Positions 1 to 6,915 of a DNA stretch of 13,505 bases are shown piece by piece. Origin of the DNA: an uncultured Ruminococcus sp. (GTDB lineage Bacteria; Bacillota_A; Clostridia; RUG12999); contig CACZTG010000214.1 of the NCBI GenBank assembly GCA_902783995.1, forward strand, positions 1-13,505, written 5' to 3'. Under the pieces are notes generated by a model that searched no databases, was not told the DNA's origin, and worked only from the letters and a program-made list of their open reading frames with translations. The first letter of the stretch is position 1, and every line of letters starts with the position of its first letter. Position numbers and translations under genes: made by a program.

Positions 1-696
1 AAAAGCTTCTGTCCCCTCAGGGATAACAAGCGTGCCGTTAAGCTCGCCGTTTTCACAGTCAAAGCTTATGACAGAACCTGTATCCGCCTCGCCCGAAGCA
101 GGGATTATCTGCGGATTATCCTTAACCGTTTCTTCCGTTACCGACCAGCCGATAGCATATACCGCTATAAGCTTTTTAAGCAGTTCTCCGGCATCTTCAC
201 TGTAACCGCCGAAATATTCCTTTAAAAGCTCTATACACATTTCGGAGCCTTGTGAAAAGCCTGCAAGTATAATTCCGCGTCCGTTATTTTCATTTTCCAA
301 ATACCAACGGAAAGCCGCCGAAATATCACTGTACGCGATTTCTTTTGCTTTTTTGCGTTCTTCCGCGGGAAGCTTATAGGCATTAAGTGACATCTGACGG
401 TAATAAGGTGAAAACATTCTGCCGGTTTCCTCGTAAATGCCTTTTTCCATATCAAGAGCGCTTACAAATTTTCCCTTGAGCTTATCGTTTAAATCAAAGG
501 AATTTGTTTCGCTTATTGTGTCAACTAACGGACAAATAAGAAAAACGTCAACCTCCTTATCCTCACCCTGCTCAAAATATGCCCAGTTTGCGCGGTCGCT
601 GTAATCAAGCGTGCCGGCTTCTTCCGCTTGCGCTGTTGCCGGAAGCAGCAAAATCACAATCAACAAGAGCGCAAAAATTTTTCTTGATTTTAACAT
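1..696 (-). CDS. Exported DUF3089 alpha/beta-hydrolase, N-terminal 232 residues (runs off left edge)
   Basis: The reading frame is open from ATG at 696 down to base 1, so the C-terminus is outside the window. The first 24 residues form a signal peptide: KSRK basic start, a Leu/Ile-rich core, and an AQA cleavage site before EEAG. The mature start carries DVFLICPLVDT, matching the VDVFYVHPT-like first strand of DUF3089 (lysophospholipase-like) proteins, and residues 146-150 are GFSQG, a nucleophile elbow with Ser148. This suggests a secreted or surface-anchored esterase/lipase-type hydrolase; the substrate is unknown and the Asp/His of the triad are not visible. AAGGAG (705-710) lies 8 nt before the ATG, with a good promoter further upstream. 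The gene is divergent from the polymerase gene and shows no functional link to it. Family call fairly sure, activity inferred. Confidence 0.8.
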   Translation of the reverse strand, partial: MLKSRKIFALLLIVILLLPATAQAEEAGTLDYSDRANWAYFEQGEDKEVDVFLICPLVDTISETNSFDLNDKLKGKFVSALDMEKGIYEETGRMFSPYYRQMSLNAYKLPAEERKKAKEIAYSDISAAFRWYLENENNGRGIILAGFSQGSEMCIELLKEYFGGYSEDAGELLKKLIAVYAIGWSVTEETVKDNPQIIPASGEADTGSVISFDCENGELNGTLVIPEGTEAF

Positions 697-761
697 AATT
701 AAAACTCCTTCTTAATTTATTAACTTTCGCAAAGAAAAAAAGACTTTTCCCAATTATATAA

Positions 762-790
762 ATTATATCACTTTCATTTTCATAAGTCAA
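762..790 (-). promoter_or_regulatory. Promoter of the DUF3089 hydrolase gene
   Basis: On the minus strand TTGACT (785-790) and TATAAT (762-767) are separated by exactly 17 bp. The predicted start is near 755, giving a leader of about 60 nt that ends in the AAGGAG ribosome site. It is read from consensus only. Confidence 0.7.
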
Positions 791-850
791 TAAAAGATTC
801 GTAAAACCGGCTAAAATATCAGCGTATAAAGCTGCTTTGTTTTTTTCATC

Positions 851-879
851 TTGCATATTTTAAACTTATATGTTAAAAT
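851..879 (+). promoter_or_regulatory. Promoter of the Y-family polymerase / YolD-like operon
   Basis: TTGCAT (851-856) and TAAAAT (874-879) are spaced 17 bp, with an extended -10 TG at 871-872. The predicted start is near 886, about 25 nt before the gene; CGGAG (898-902) is the ribosome site. No canonical LexA box (GAAC-4-GTTC) overlaps it. Confidence 0.65.
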
Positions 880-910
880 ATAACCGTAATATAAATCCGG
901 AGAAAAAAAT

Positions 911-2185
911 ATGAAACAGAAATTTTATTTATGTATTGACCTGAAAAGCTTTTACGCCTCGGTAGAGTGCGTGGAACGCGGGCTTGACCCCATGACCGCA
1001 AGGCTTGTTGTCGCGGACCCCGACCGCGGTGACAAAACAATCTGCCTTGCTGTAAGCCCTGCCCTTAAAAAGCTCGGCGTCAAAAACCGATGCAGGGTGT
1101 TTGAAATACCTCAAAACATTGATTATATAACAGCTCCTCCCCGAATGAAGCTGTATATTGAATACGCTGCCGAAATATATTCCGTATATCTTAACTATAT
1201 CGCGAAAGAAGACATACATGTTTATTCGATTGATGAGGTTTTTATTGATGTGACGGATTACCTTTCCCTGTATTCCGCAAGTCCGAAAGAGCTTGCAGTA
1301 AAGCTTATGAACGAGATAAAAAACAGGCTCGGAATACGCGCCGCCTGCGGTATAGGCACAAATTTGTATCTTACCAAAATCGCCCTTGACATAACCGCAA
1401 AGCACTCTCCCGATTTTATCGGATATTTAGACGAGGAGCTTTACAAAAAAACATTATGGAAGCATAAGCCGATTACCGATTTCTGGCGTGTCGGCAAAGG
1501 TACGGCAAAGCAGCTTGAAAGCCTCGGAATATATACTATGGGTGAGCTTGCGGCAGCAAACGAAGATTTGATATATAATAAATTCGGCATCGACGCGGAG
1601 CTTCTGATTGACCATGCTTGGGGCGTTGAGCCTACAACAATTGCGGATATAAAGGCATATAAATCAAAAACAAACTGTCTTACGTCGGGACAGGTTTTAA
1701 TGCGTGATTACAGTTTTGATGACGGCAAAATAATTATTAAAGAAATGATGGACTCTTTATGTCTTGAAATGACGGATAAAAACCTTGAAACAAAATCGGT
1801 AACTTTAACCGTAGGATATTCAAATTCTCTTAAAAAAACAGCCGCTCACGGAACAATATCCGTCAATTCACCAACAAACGCCTATACTGTATGGATAAAA
1901 AAGGCAGTCGAGCTTTACGAAAAAATCGTTGAGCCGAAATATGATATCCGCAGGATAACAATTTGCTGTAATAACGTTACGGAAGAAGGAAGCGAAGTAC
2001 GTCAGCTCAGCCTTTTTGAAGATGAAAACAAAGGGCTTGAAAAAAACAAATCGCTTCAAAAAGCACTTGTCGATATAAAAAAGGCATATGGTAAAAATGC
2101 CGTATTTAAAGGAATTGACCTTGAAAAAAACGCAACAGGTCTTGAAAGAAACAGGCAGATAGGAGGACATAAAACCGGTGAATGA
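911..2185 (+). CDS. Y-family translesion DNA polymerase (UvrX/YqjW/DinB-like)
   Basis: This is a 424-residue Y-family polymerase, which copies past damaged template bases at low fidelity. Palm motif I is at residues 9-19 (Asp10 metal ligand, Tyr15 at the steric-gate position that excludes ribonucleotides). Motif III, YSIDEVFIDVT (105-115), supplies Asp108 and Glu109. GIGTNLYLTKIA (147-158) and the helix-hairpin-helix (DFWRVGKGTAKQLESLGI) follow, then the little-finger domain. Residues 365-369 are QLSLF, a consensus beta-clamp binding motif followed by an acidic stretch, as expected for recruitment to the sliding clamp. Length is normal for the Bacillota UvrX/YqjW group. The stop codon overlaps the next gene by 8 bases, so the two are co-expressed. 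UmuC/ImuB-like subfamilies are alternatives, but the adjoining YolD-like gene favours UvrX-like. Confidence 0.9.
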   Translation: MKQKFYLCIDLKSFYASVECVERGLDPMTARLVVADPDRGDKTICLAVSPALKKLGVKNRCRVFEIPQNIDYITAPPRMKLYIEYAAEIYSVYLNYIAKEDIHVYSIDEVFIDVTDYLSLYSASPKELAVKLMNEIKNRLGIRAACGIGTNLYLTKIALDITAKHSPDFIGYLDEELYKKTLWKHKPITDFWRVGKGTAKQLESLGIYTMGELAAANEDLIYNKFGIDAELLIDHAWGVEPTTIADIKAYKSKTNCLTSGQVLMRDYSFDDGKIIIKEMMDSLCLEMTDKNLETKSVTLTVGYSNSLKKTAAHGTISVNSPTNAYTVWIKKAVELYEKIVEPKYDIRRITICCNNVTEEGSEVRQLSLFEDENKGLEKNKSLQKALVDIKKAYGKNAVFKGIDLEKNATGLERNRQIGGHKTGE

Positions 2186-2516
2186 CAAAAAAAGAGAAAA
2201 AATGCCTATAAGCGAAAGAGCAAAGCAGTTTGCGCCGTTTTCACCGCTTTCCGGCTTAAATAAGGCGCTCCGTGAGCGTGAAAAAATTTATACCCCGAAA
2301 GAAGAACTTTCTCCGGAAAGTGCCGAGGAGCTTTCGGCTAAGCTCGGTATGCTTGAAAAGGGTATGCGGGTTAAGCTTGTTTATTATTCGGACGGTACTT
2401 ATGTTTCGTGCGAGGGAATTGTAACGGCTGTCGATAAAATAATGAAATATGTAACAATTGTAAAAAACACGGTCCGGTTTGACGATATTTATGAAATTTG
2501 CCGTATTACACAATAA
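2178..2516 (+). CDS. YolD-like protein, partner of the Y-family polymerase
   Basis: A small soluble 112-residue protein of the YolD-like family (PF08863). Residues 14-31 (RAKQFAPFSPLSGLNKAL) match the family's N-terminal segment. Residues 65-107 form the conserved beta-rich core: a YYSDGTY hairpin, a G-x-V-x-x-V-D step, and the terminal FDDIYEI, corresponding to the I-x-F-D-D-I-x-x-I pattern of YolD proteins. The family is habitually encoded next to UvrX/YqjW-type polymerases in Bacillota and phages; it is suspected to act with them, but its biochemistry is not established. The start is GTG at 2178, overlapping the polymerase stop, because a perfect AGGAGG (2161-2166) lies 11 nt upstream. The first in-frame ATG (2202) has no ribosome site and would remove eight residues. 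Confidence 0.8.
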   Translation: MNDKKREKMPISERAKQFAPFSPLSGLNKALREREKIYTPKEELSPESAEELSAKLGMLEKGMRVKLVYYSDGTYVSCEGIVTAVDKIMKYVTIVKNTVRFDDIYEICRITQ

Positions 2517-2552
2517 AACGGTTTTTTTGTCTATTGATTTTTACAAGCATTT

Positions 2553-2587
2553 GCTGTATTCTTATTTCCGGAAAGAATACAGCTTTT
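2553..2587 (+). terminator. Hairpin terminator after the polymerase/YolD-like operon
   Basis: Perfect 11-bp stem (2553-2563 with 2573-2583, arm GCTGTATTCTT) with a 9-nt loop, followed by TTTTGTT. An outer TTACAA/TTGTAA pair (2541-2546, 2589-2594) could extend it. It lies 36 nt after the YolD-like stop and 32 nt before the next gene. The same sequence covers a possible weak promoter (TTGATT 2534-2539, TATTCT 2557-2562), so it might instead be an operator for the downstream gene. Confidence 0.6.
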
Positions 2588-2618
2588 GTTGTAAAATCAG
2601 AAAAGAGGTTATAAAAAT

Positions 2619-3890
2619 ATGAAGGTAAAAATCGGTATTGTCGGCTTTGGCGAATTTTCATTCAGCTTTATGGATTTATGGACACATCATCCGCTTATCG
2701 ACAAAGTTGTCTGTGCGGAATTTCTTCCCGAACGCCGAAAAAGCGCAGAGGAAAAATACGGAATAAAAACGTATGAAAGCTATGATGAAATGATTGAAAA
2801 AGAACCCGACCTTAACTGCGTGGCTGTTTTTGCGCAGCGCCATCAGCACGGTCCCATGGTTATTGACGCCATGAAAAGGGGCAAGCACGTTTTTTCCGCC
2901 GTACCTATGGGAATTACGGAAGATGAGGTTTTTGAAATACTAAAGCTTGCTGAAGAAACAAGGCAAATTTATATGATGGCGGAAACCTGCTATTATTTCC
3001 CGTGCGCGGTCTGGTGCAGAGAAAAATTCAAAGAAGGCGCTTTCGGTAAATTTGTCTATGGCGAATCGCAGTATTATCACGACATAATGGATATGTTCGG
3101 CTCGTTTGCCGCGCAGGGTGACAAATGGAAACGCGTTGCGGGAATACCGCCTATGTTTTATTCCACCCACTCAATGGCAATGCTGTTTTCGGCTATTGAT
3201 GACTACCCTGTTGACGTTACCTGCTTTGGTTATGAGGACACGCAGGGCGATGATATTTACGGCGTCGGCAAGAACGATTGGGACAACCCATATTCAAACG
3301 AAACAGCTATACTCCATATGAAAAAAGGCGGCATTGCGAGAATAAACGAGTTCAGGCGCTGCGGAAATGTACGTCCCACGTCATATATCACAGGTCTTTA
3401 CGGCGATACGGGCGCATATGAAGGAAGCGGCAATCAGCATTTGTTCAGCAGAAACGATGCTTACAACAACAAAGAATTTACGTCAACAGATGTCAGCGAT
3501 GAAATAAATACATTCAATTTCCTTGCGGATAAAGATAAATTAAAAAACGGCGAAGGCAGAACAGACTATAAATATATGAGCGGATTTTCAAGGGTGCATA
3601 ACACAGCGAGACTCCCGAAGGAGTTTTTGGATATTGAAAAAATATCTCACTATCCGACAGGCGTTGTGGGACATAACGGCTCACATCCTTTTTTGGTAGA
3701 TGATTTTGTACGCGCGGTCATAACAGGAAAGCTTCCGCCCGTTGACCCGTGGATGGCGGCTCATTATACGATTGCGGGTATATACGCACACAAAAGCGCG
3801 GTATCGGGAGCAAAAACGCTAAAACTTCCGGAAATAGGCGAAGCGCCGTCAGATTGGGAAAAAATTGACTTTAACGATATAAAATATTAA
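2619..3890 (+). CDS. Gfo/Idh/MocA-family protein of the GH109-like (NAD-dependent glycosidase) clade
   Basis: A 423-residue cytoplasmic protein with an N-terminal Rossmann domain (IGIVGFGEFS, residues 5-14) and a Gfo/Idh/MocA C-terminal domain. The EKP motif of ordinary sugar dehydrogenases is replaced by SAVP (93-96), as in GH109, where the position reads EVP. Further GH109-like landmarks are MMAETCYY (119-126, Glu122), YYHDI (152-156, His154), YSTHS (181-185, Tyr181 and His184), and a C-terminal GHNGSHPFLVDDF segment (351-363) resembling GH109's GHGGMDF region. The Glu122-His154 spacing of 32 and Tyr-x-x-His spacing agree with the GH109 active site as I recall it. GH109 enzymes cleave N-acetylgalactosaminides by transient oxidation to a 3-keto sugar with bound NAD. 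There is no signal peptide, so it would act on imported oligosaccharides. A plain dehydrogenase is the alternative. AGAGG (2604-2608) lies 10 nt before the ATG. Confidence 0.65.
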   Translation: MKVKIGIVGFGEFSFSFMDLWTHHPLIDKVVCAEFLPERRKSAEEKYGIKTYESYDEMIEKEPDLNCVAVFAQRHQHGPMVIDAMKRGKHVFSAVPMGITEDEVFEILKLAEETRQIYMMAETCYYFPCAVWCREKFKEGAFGKFVYGESQYYHDIMDMFGSFAAQGDKWKRVAGIPPMFYSTHSMAMLFSAIDDYPVDVTCFGYEDTQGDDIYGVGKNDWDNPYSNETAILHMKKGGIARINEFRRCGNVRPTSYITGLYGDTGAYEGSGNQHLFSRNDAYNNKEFTSTDVSDEINTFNFLADKDKLKNGEGRTDYKYMSGFSRVHNTARLPKEFLDIEKISHYPTGVVGHNGSHPFLVDDFVRAVITGKLPPVDPWMAAHYTIAGIYAHKSAVSGAKTLKLPEIGEAPSDWEKIDFNDIKY

Positions 3891-3907
3891 AAGTTTATCT
3901 GTTTATG

Positions 3908-3954
3908 AAAGCGGGCTGTGATAAAATGATTTCGTTTTGTCACCGCCCGCTTTT
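3908..3954. terminator. Terminator between convergent Gfo/Idh and AraC genes
   Basis: AAAGCGGGC (3908-3916) pairs with GCCCGCTTT (3945-3953). The stem continues, after one mismatch, through GTGA/TCAC and AAAA/TTTT. A short T-run follows on the plus strand; on the minus strand the U-tract is weaker. It lies between the two convergent stop codons (3890 and 3957), so it probably ends both transcripts. Confidence 0.75.
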
Positions 3955-3956
3955 AT

Positions 3957-4787
3957 TTACAGTTGCATTTCCGAATGTCTTTTTCTGTACTCCGAAGGCA
4001 AAATACCATATATTTTTTTGAAGGTTCTCGAAAAATAGGCGCTTTGTTCAAAGCCGCATTCAATACATATCTGGGTAATCGGCTTATTTGTATGCACAAG
4101 CATATTTTTAGCGACCTCACACCTGTAAATATTTATATGGTCTATTATTGTACAGCCCGTTGTTTCTTTAAAAATCCGCGCGAAATGAAACTTGCTGTAG
4201 CCCGCTTTACGCGCAAGCTCGTCAAGCGTTATTTTCTTTTTAAAATTACCGTTTATATATTCTATCGTATCAAGAATGGCGTTATGGTTTTTTTGATTTT
4301 TAAAAAATGTCTCGTCCTTTCGAGAAGAATATTTTTTACACATATAAATAATATATTCAAGTATGCTTTTTCTCTTGTCGGGAACAATATAATCATCATC
4401 GCCGCCACTAAACAATACGGCAATATTTTTTATTAAATCTTCCGCTTTTTTGTCCCGTATTTTTTCTTTAAAATCCAGCTTTTCAATATCAATCCCGTTT
4501 TCTTTAAAAAAAACGTTGCATATTATAAGGCAATAGTATTTTATATTTTTATGAGAAAAAATACTGTGTATATGCTTTGAATTAACAACAACCATGTCGC
4601 CCGCTTCCATAGGAATGGCGCCCGAATCCATATACACAAGCCCTTTTCCTTCAGTGCAAAACAAAAACTCGGTATTCAAGTGCCAATGAGAATATATCCT
4701 TTCATCATTTTGCAGATAATCCGTAAAAAACCAGAAAGGAGTTAAAGAGTCTGTCATTATATGCGGTTCGTAAATTGATTTTAACAT
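3957..4787 (-). CDS. AraC-family transcriptional regulator
   Basis: A 276-residue regulator. The N-terminal cupin-like ligand domain contains SHWHLNTEF (33-41), GKG (47-49) and EAGDMVVVNSKHIHSI (61-76), the usual sugar-sensing fold of AraC proteins. The C-terminal DNA-binding domain (about 168-270) has two helix-turn-helices, ITLDELARKAGYSKFHFARI (186-205) and PITQICIECGFEQSAYFSRT (236-255), and ends with the family signature FKKIYGILPSEYRKR. The start chosen is ATG 4787 with GGGAGGA (4791-4797) just upstream. A longer frame exists only from a TTG at 4829 and would add 14 hydrophobic residues with no ribosome site. It is divergent from the isomerase operon and most likely controls it and itself; the inducer is probably a sugar or keto-sugar intermediate (inference). 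Confidence 0.9.
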   Translation of the reverse strand: MLKSIYEPHIMTDSLTPFWFFTDYLQNDERIYSHWHLNTEFLFCTEGKGLVYMDSGAIPMEAGDMVVVNSKHIHSIFSHKNIKYYCLIICNVFFKENGIDIEKLDFKEKIRDKKAEDLIKNIAVLFSGGDDDYIVPDKRKSILEYIIYMCKKYSSRKDETFFKNQKNHNAILDTIEYINGNFKKKITLDELARKAGYSKFHFARIFKETTGCTIIDHINIYRCEVAKNMLVHTNKPITQICIECGFEQSAYFSRTFKKIYGILPSEYRKRHSEMQL

Positions 4788-4838
4788 TGTTCCTCCCGAA
4801 AATAGCAAGATTGTGCAACAGAAAAGCAAAAAAACAAG

Positions 4839-4867
4839 TTGATATTATGGTAGCTTTATTATATAAT
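4839..4867 (+). promoter_or_regulatory. Promoter of the isomerase - dehydrogenase - nagA operon
   Basis: TTGATA (4839-4844) and TATAAT (4862-4867) are spaced exactly 17 bp; the predicted start is near 4874, giving a leader of about 66 nt. The box overlaps the AraC promoter by two bases of its -10 element, so RNA polymerase cannot occupy both. Confidence 0.75.
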
Positions 4868-4886
4868 AAAAATAATAAAAATGCAA
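4858..4886 (-). promoter_or_regulatory. Promoter of the AraC regulator
   Basis: Minus-strand TTGCAT (4881-4886) and TATAAT (4858-4863) are spaced 17 bp. Its -10 box shares the palindrome ATTATATAAT (4858-4867) with the -10 box of the opposing promoter. The -35 box coincides with one arm of the inverted repeat at 4881-4905. Confidence 0.7.
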
Positions 4887-4905
4887 TATTTTTTTAAAAT
4901 TGCGT
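4881..4905. promoter_or_regulatory. Inverted repeat, candidate AraC operator
   Basis: ATGCAAT (4881-4887) and ATTGCGT (4899-4905) form an inverted repeat matching at 6 of 7 positions with an 11-bp spacer. The left arm covers the -35 of the AraC promoter and lies just downstream of the operon start, which would suit autorepression. AraC proteins more often bind direct repeats, so the assignment is tentative. Confidence 0.3.
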
Positions 4906-4939
4906 AAAAAAACATTCATAAGAAAGGCGTGACTGATTT

Positions 4940-5794
4940 ATGTACAAATTTCCGTTAGGAGTAATTACAAATTCCTTCAGGCTTCCTACGTATGAAGCAA
5001 TAAAAGCCGCAAAAAAACTCGGTGCCGAAGGAATACAAATGTATGCCGTAAAAGGTGATACTTCTCCGCAGGCGCTTACACCCGAAAAACGCCGTGAGCT
5101 TCTCTCGTTTGTTAAAAGCGAAGGGCTTCGCTTTTCGGCTTTATGCGGCGATTTGGGCCGTGGTTTCGGCAATAAAGAGTTAAATCCCGAACTTATAGAA
5201 CAATCAAAAAGAATTATCGACCTTGCGAAAGAGCTCGAAACAAATGTAGTCACAACACACATAGGCGTTGTTCCGGCCGACAAAAATCACGAAAGGTATA
5301 AAATTATGCAGGAGGCATGCTTTGAGCTCAGCTCATATGCCGACTCAATAGACGCTCATTTTGCAATAGAAACCGGTCCCGAGCCGAGCGCCGTTTTAAA
5401 AGAATTTCTTGACTCTCTCGGCTCTAAAGGTGTAGCGGTAAATTTAGACCCCGCAAACCTTGTTATGGTTACGGGTGATGACCCCGTCAAGGCTGTATAT
5501 AACCTTAAAGACTATATTGTTCATACACATGCAAAGGACGGCGTGATATATAAGCTCTGCGACCCCGAAGTGGTTTATAACGTTGTACCGTCCCCCGAAG
5601 ATGTGGTTTGCGAAAAGGATTATTTTGATGAGGTACCTCTCGGAACGGGCAGCGTGAATTTTCCGAAATATCTTGCCGCGCTTGAAGATATAGGTTATAG
5701 AGGATTCCTGACAATTGAACGTGAGGTCGGTGAAAATCCCGCGGCAGATATAAAAACAGCGCTGGATTATCTTAAAAGCATTATTAATAAATAA
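4940..5794 (+). CDS. PF01261-type TIM-barrel sugar isomerase/epimerase
   Basis: A 284-residue protein of the xylose-isomerase-like / AP-endonuclease-2 superfamily, a (beta/alpha)8 barrel with one divalent metal. The probable metal ligands lie at the ends of the expected strands: Glu144 (AIETGPEP), Asp170 (VNLDPANLV), His197 (HTHAKD) and Glu260 (LTIERE). [14 protein letters not shown] (235-248) matches the conserved G-x-G-x-x-x-x segment of the last strands. Members act as sugar or keto-sugar isomerases, epimerases, dehydratases or C-glycoside/keto-glycoside lyases, so the exact reaction cannot be read from sequence. It is the first gene of the operon facing the AraC gene; the next gene begins 26 nt after its stop. 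The start is preceded by AGAAAGG (4921-4927), 12 nt away, a rather distant ribosome site. No signal peptide; cytoplasmic. Confidence 0.85.
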   Translation: MYKFPLGVITNSFRLPTYEAIKAAKKLGAEGIQMYAVKGDTSPQALTPEKRRELLSFVKSEGLRFSALCGDLGRGFGNKELNPELIEQSKRIIDLAKELETNVVTTHIGVVPADKNHERYKIMQEACFELSSYADSIDAHFAIETGPEPSAVLKEFLDSLGSKGVAVNLDPANLVMVTGDDPVKAVYNLKDYIVHTHAKDGVIYKLCDPEVVYNVVPSPEDVVCEKDYFDEVPLGTGSVNFPKYLAALEDIGYRGFLTIEREVGENPAADIKTALDYLKSIINK

Positions 5795-5820
5795 TTTATT
5801 GAAAGAAAGGATTTTATCAA

Positions 5821-6888
5821 ATGGAGCAAAAAATTAAAATTGCCTTAATCGGCGCGGGAAACATAGCGAAAACTCATATAAGAGCGTACAAATCCGTACC
5901 GGAGGTTGAAATTGCCGCAATATGCGATATTAATAAAGAGGTTCTTGAAGCTACCGCCGAAGAATACGGAATTGAAAAAAAATATTTAAGCGTTGATGAA
6001 CTTCTGGAAAATGAAAAAGAGCTTGACGCCGCCGATGTATGCGTGTGGAACTGCAATCACGCAAAATGTGCGATTGCGGCACTTAACGCCGGACTTCATG
6101 TGCTTTGCGAAAAGCCCATGGCTTATTCCGTAAGCGAGGCTGAGGAAATGAAAGCCTGTGCTGAAAAGAACGGTAAAATTTTAATGATAGGCTTTGTTTC
6201 CCGTTTTTCACCGGGCGCGAAAATCTTAAAAGATTATATTGACGCCGGCTATCTCGGAAATATTTATTACGCTAAAACACAGTATATAAGGCGTCACGGC
6301 AACCCCGGCGGCTGGTTCAGTGACAAGTCACGTTCGGGCGGCGGTCCCGTAATTGATGTAGGCGTACATGATATTGACAGAGCAAGATACCTGATGGGGC
6401 TGCCAAAGCCCGTATCGGTGTATGCCGCAGCCTTTGATAATCTCGGTGCTCGCAGAGATTTAAAAAACGATGTGCCTTACAAGCCCAAAGACGCGACTGA
6501 CAATGATATTTGTGATGTTGAGGATTTCGCGACCGCAATGATTCGTTTTGATAACGGAGCAGTGATTCAGGTTGAAACAAGCTTTGATATTAACCTTCCC
6601 ACGCAGTACGGTATGACGCTTTGCGGCGATAAGGGCGGAATGAAGGAAAGCGATACGGAGCCTGTACTGTACACCAATTTAAACGGCTTTATGACAAACG
6701 TTAATATCGACACCTCATGCTATAAAGAAGGAAAAAGTGAGTTTGAAGGCGAAATGAGGCATTTTGCCGATTGTATTCTCGGAAAATGTAAGTGTATTCC
6801 TACAGCCGAGGACGGGCTTATAATTATGAAAATCGTTGAGGCCATTTATGAATCGGCAAGGACAGGACATGAAGTAATCATTAAATAA
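5821..6888 (+). CDS. Gfo/Idh/MocA-family NAD(P)-dependent sugar dehydrogenase (D-x-x-x-H type)
   Basis: A 355-residue oxidoreductase with a Rossmann fingerprint GAGNIAKTH (11-19), an acidic residue at the end of strand 2 (ICDIN, Asp36, suggesting NAD rather than NADP), and the classical EKP motif (97-99) with Lys98. GGGPVIDVGVHDID (173-186) supplies Asp179 and His183, the usual acid-base pair of myo-inositol-dehydrogenase-like members. It probably oxidises or reduces one hydroxyl of a sugar, inositol or glycoside; the substrate is unknown. It lies 26 nt after the TIM-barrel gene and 27 nt before nagA, with AAAGGA (5806-5811) 9 nt upstream. About 70 residues around the EKP motif resemble those of the second dehydrogenase at 8227-9393 (both have a [NT]HAxCAIxALNAG block), suggesting old duplication. 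Confidence 0.88.
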   Translation: MEQKIKIALIGAGNIAKTHIRAYKSVPEVEIAAICDINKEVLEATAEEYGIEKKYLSVDELLENEKELDAADVCVWNCNHAKCAIAALNAGLHVLCEKPMAYSVSEAEEMKACAEKNGKILMIGFVSRFSPGAKILKDYIDAGYLGNIYYAKTQYIRRHGNPGGWFSDKSRSGGGPVIDVGVHDIDRARYLMGLPKPVSVYAAAFDNLGARRDLKNDVPYKPKDATDNDICDVEDFATAMIRFDNGAVIQVETSFDINLPTQYGMTLCGDKGGMKESDTEPVLYTNLNGFMTNVNIDTSCYKEGKSEFEGEMRHFADCILGKCKCIPTAEDGLIIMKIVEAIYESARTGHEVIIK

Positions 6889-6915
6889 ACGTGGATTTTT
6901 TAAGGAGCAAAAAAA

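Noticed and set aside
862..875. Possible LexA-like palindrome AAC-TTATAT-GTT upstream of the polymerase
   Set aside because: The half-sites are 6 bp apart instead of 4 and the outer G/C bases are missing, so it does not fit the Bacillota SOS box.
3963..4436. 157-codon plus-strand frame opposite the AraC gene
   Set aside because: It is antisense to the conserved helix-turn-helix region, with low-complexity Phe/Ile/Tyr composition and no family likeness.
4788..4829. Longer N-terminus of the AraC regulator starting at TTG 4829
   Set aside because: ATG 4787 has its own GGGAGGA site, while the TTG start has none and would add a hydrophobic stretch unlike AraC proteins.
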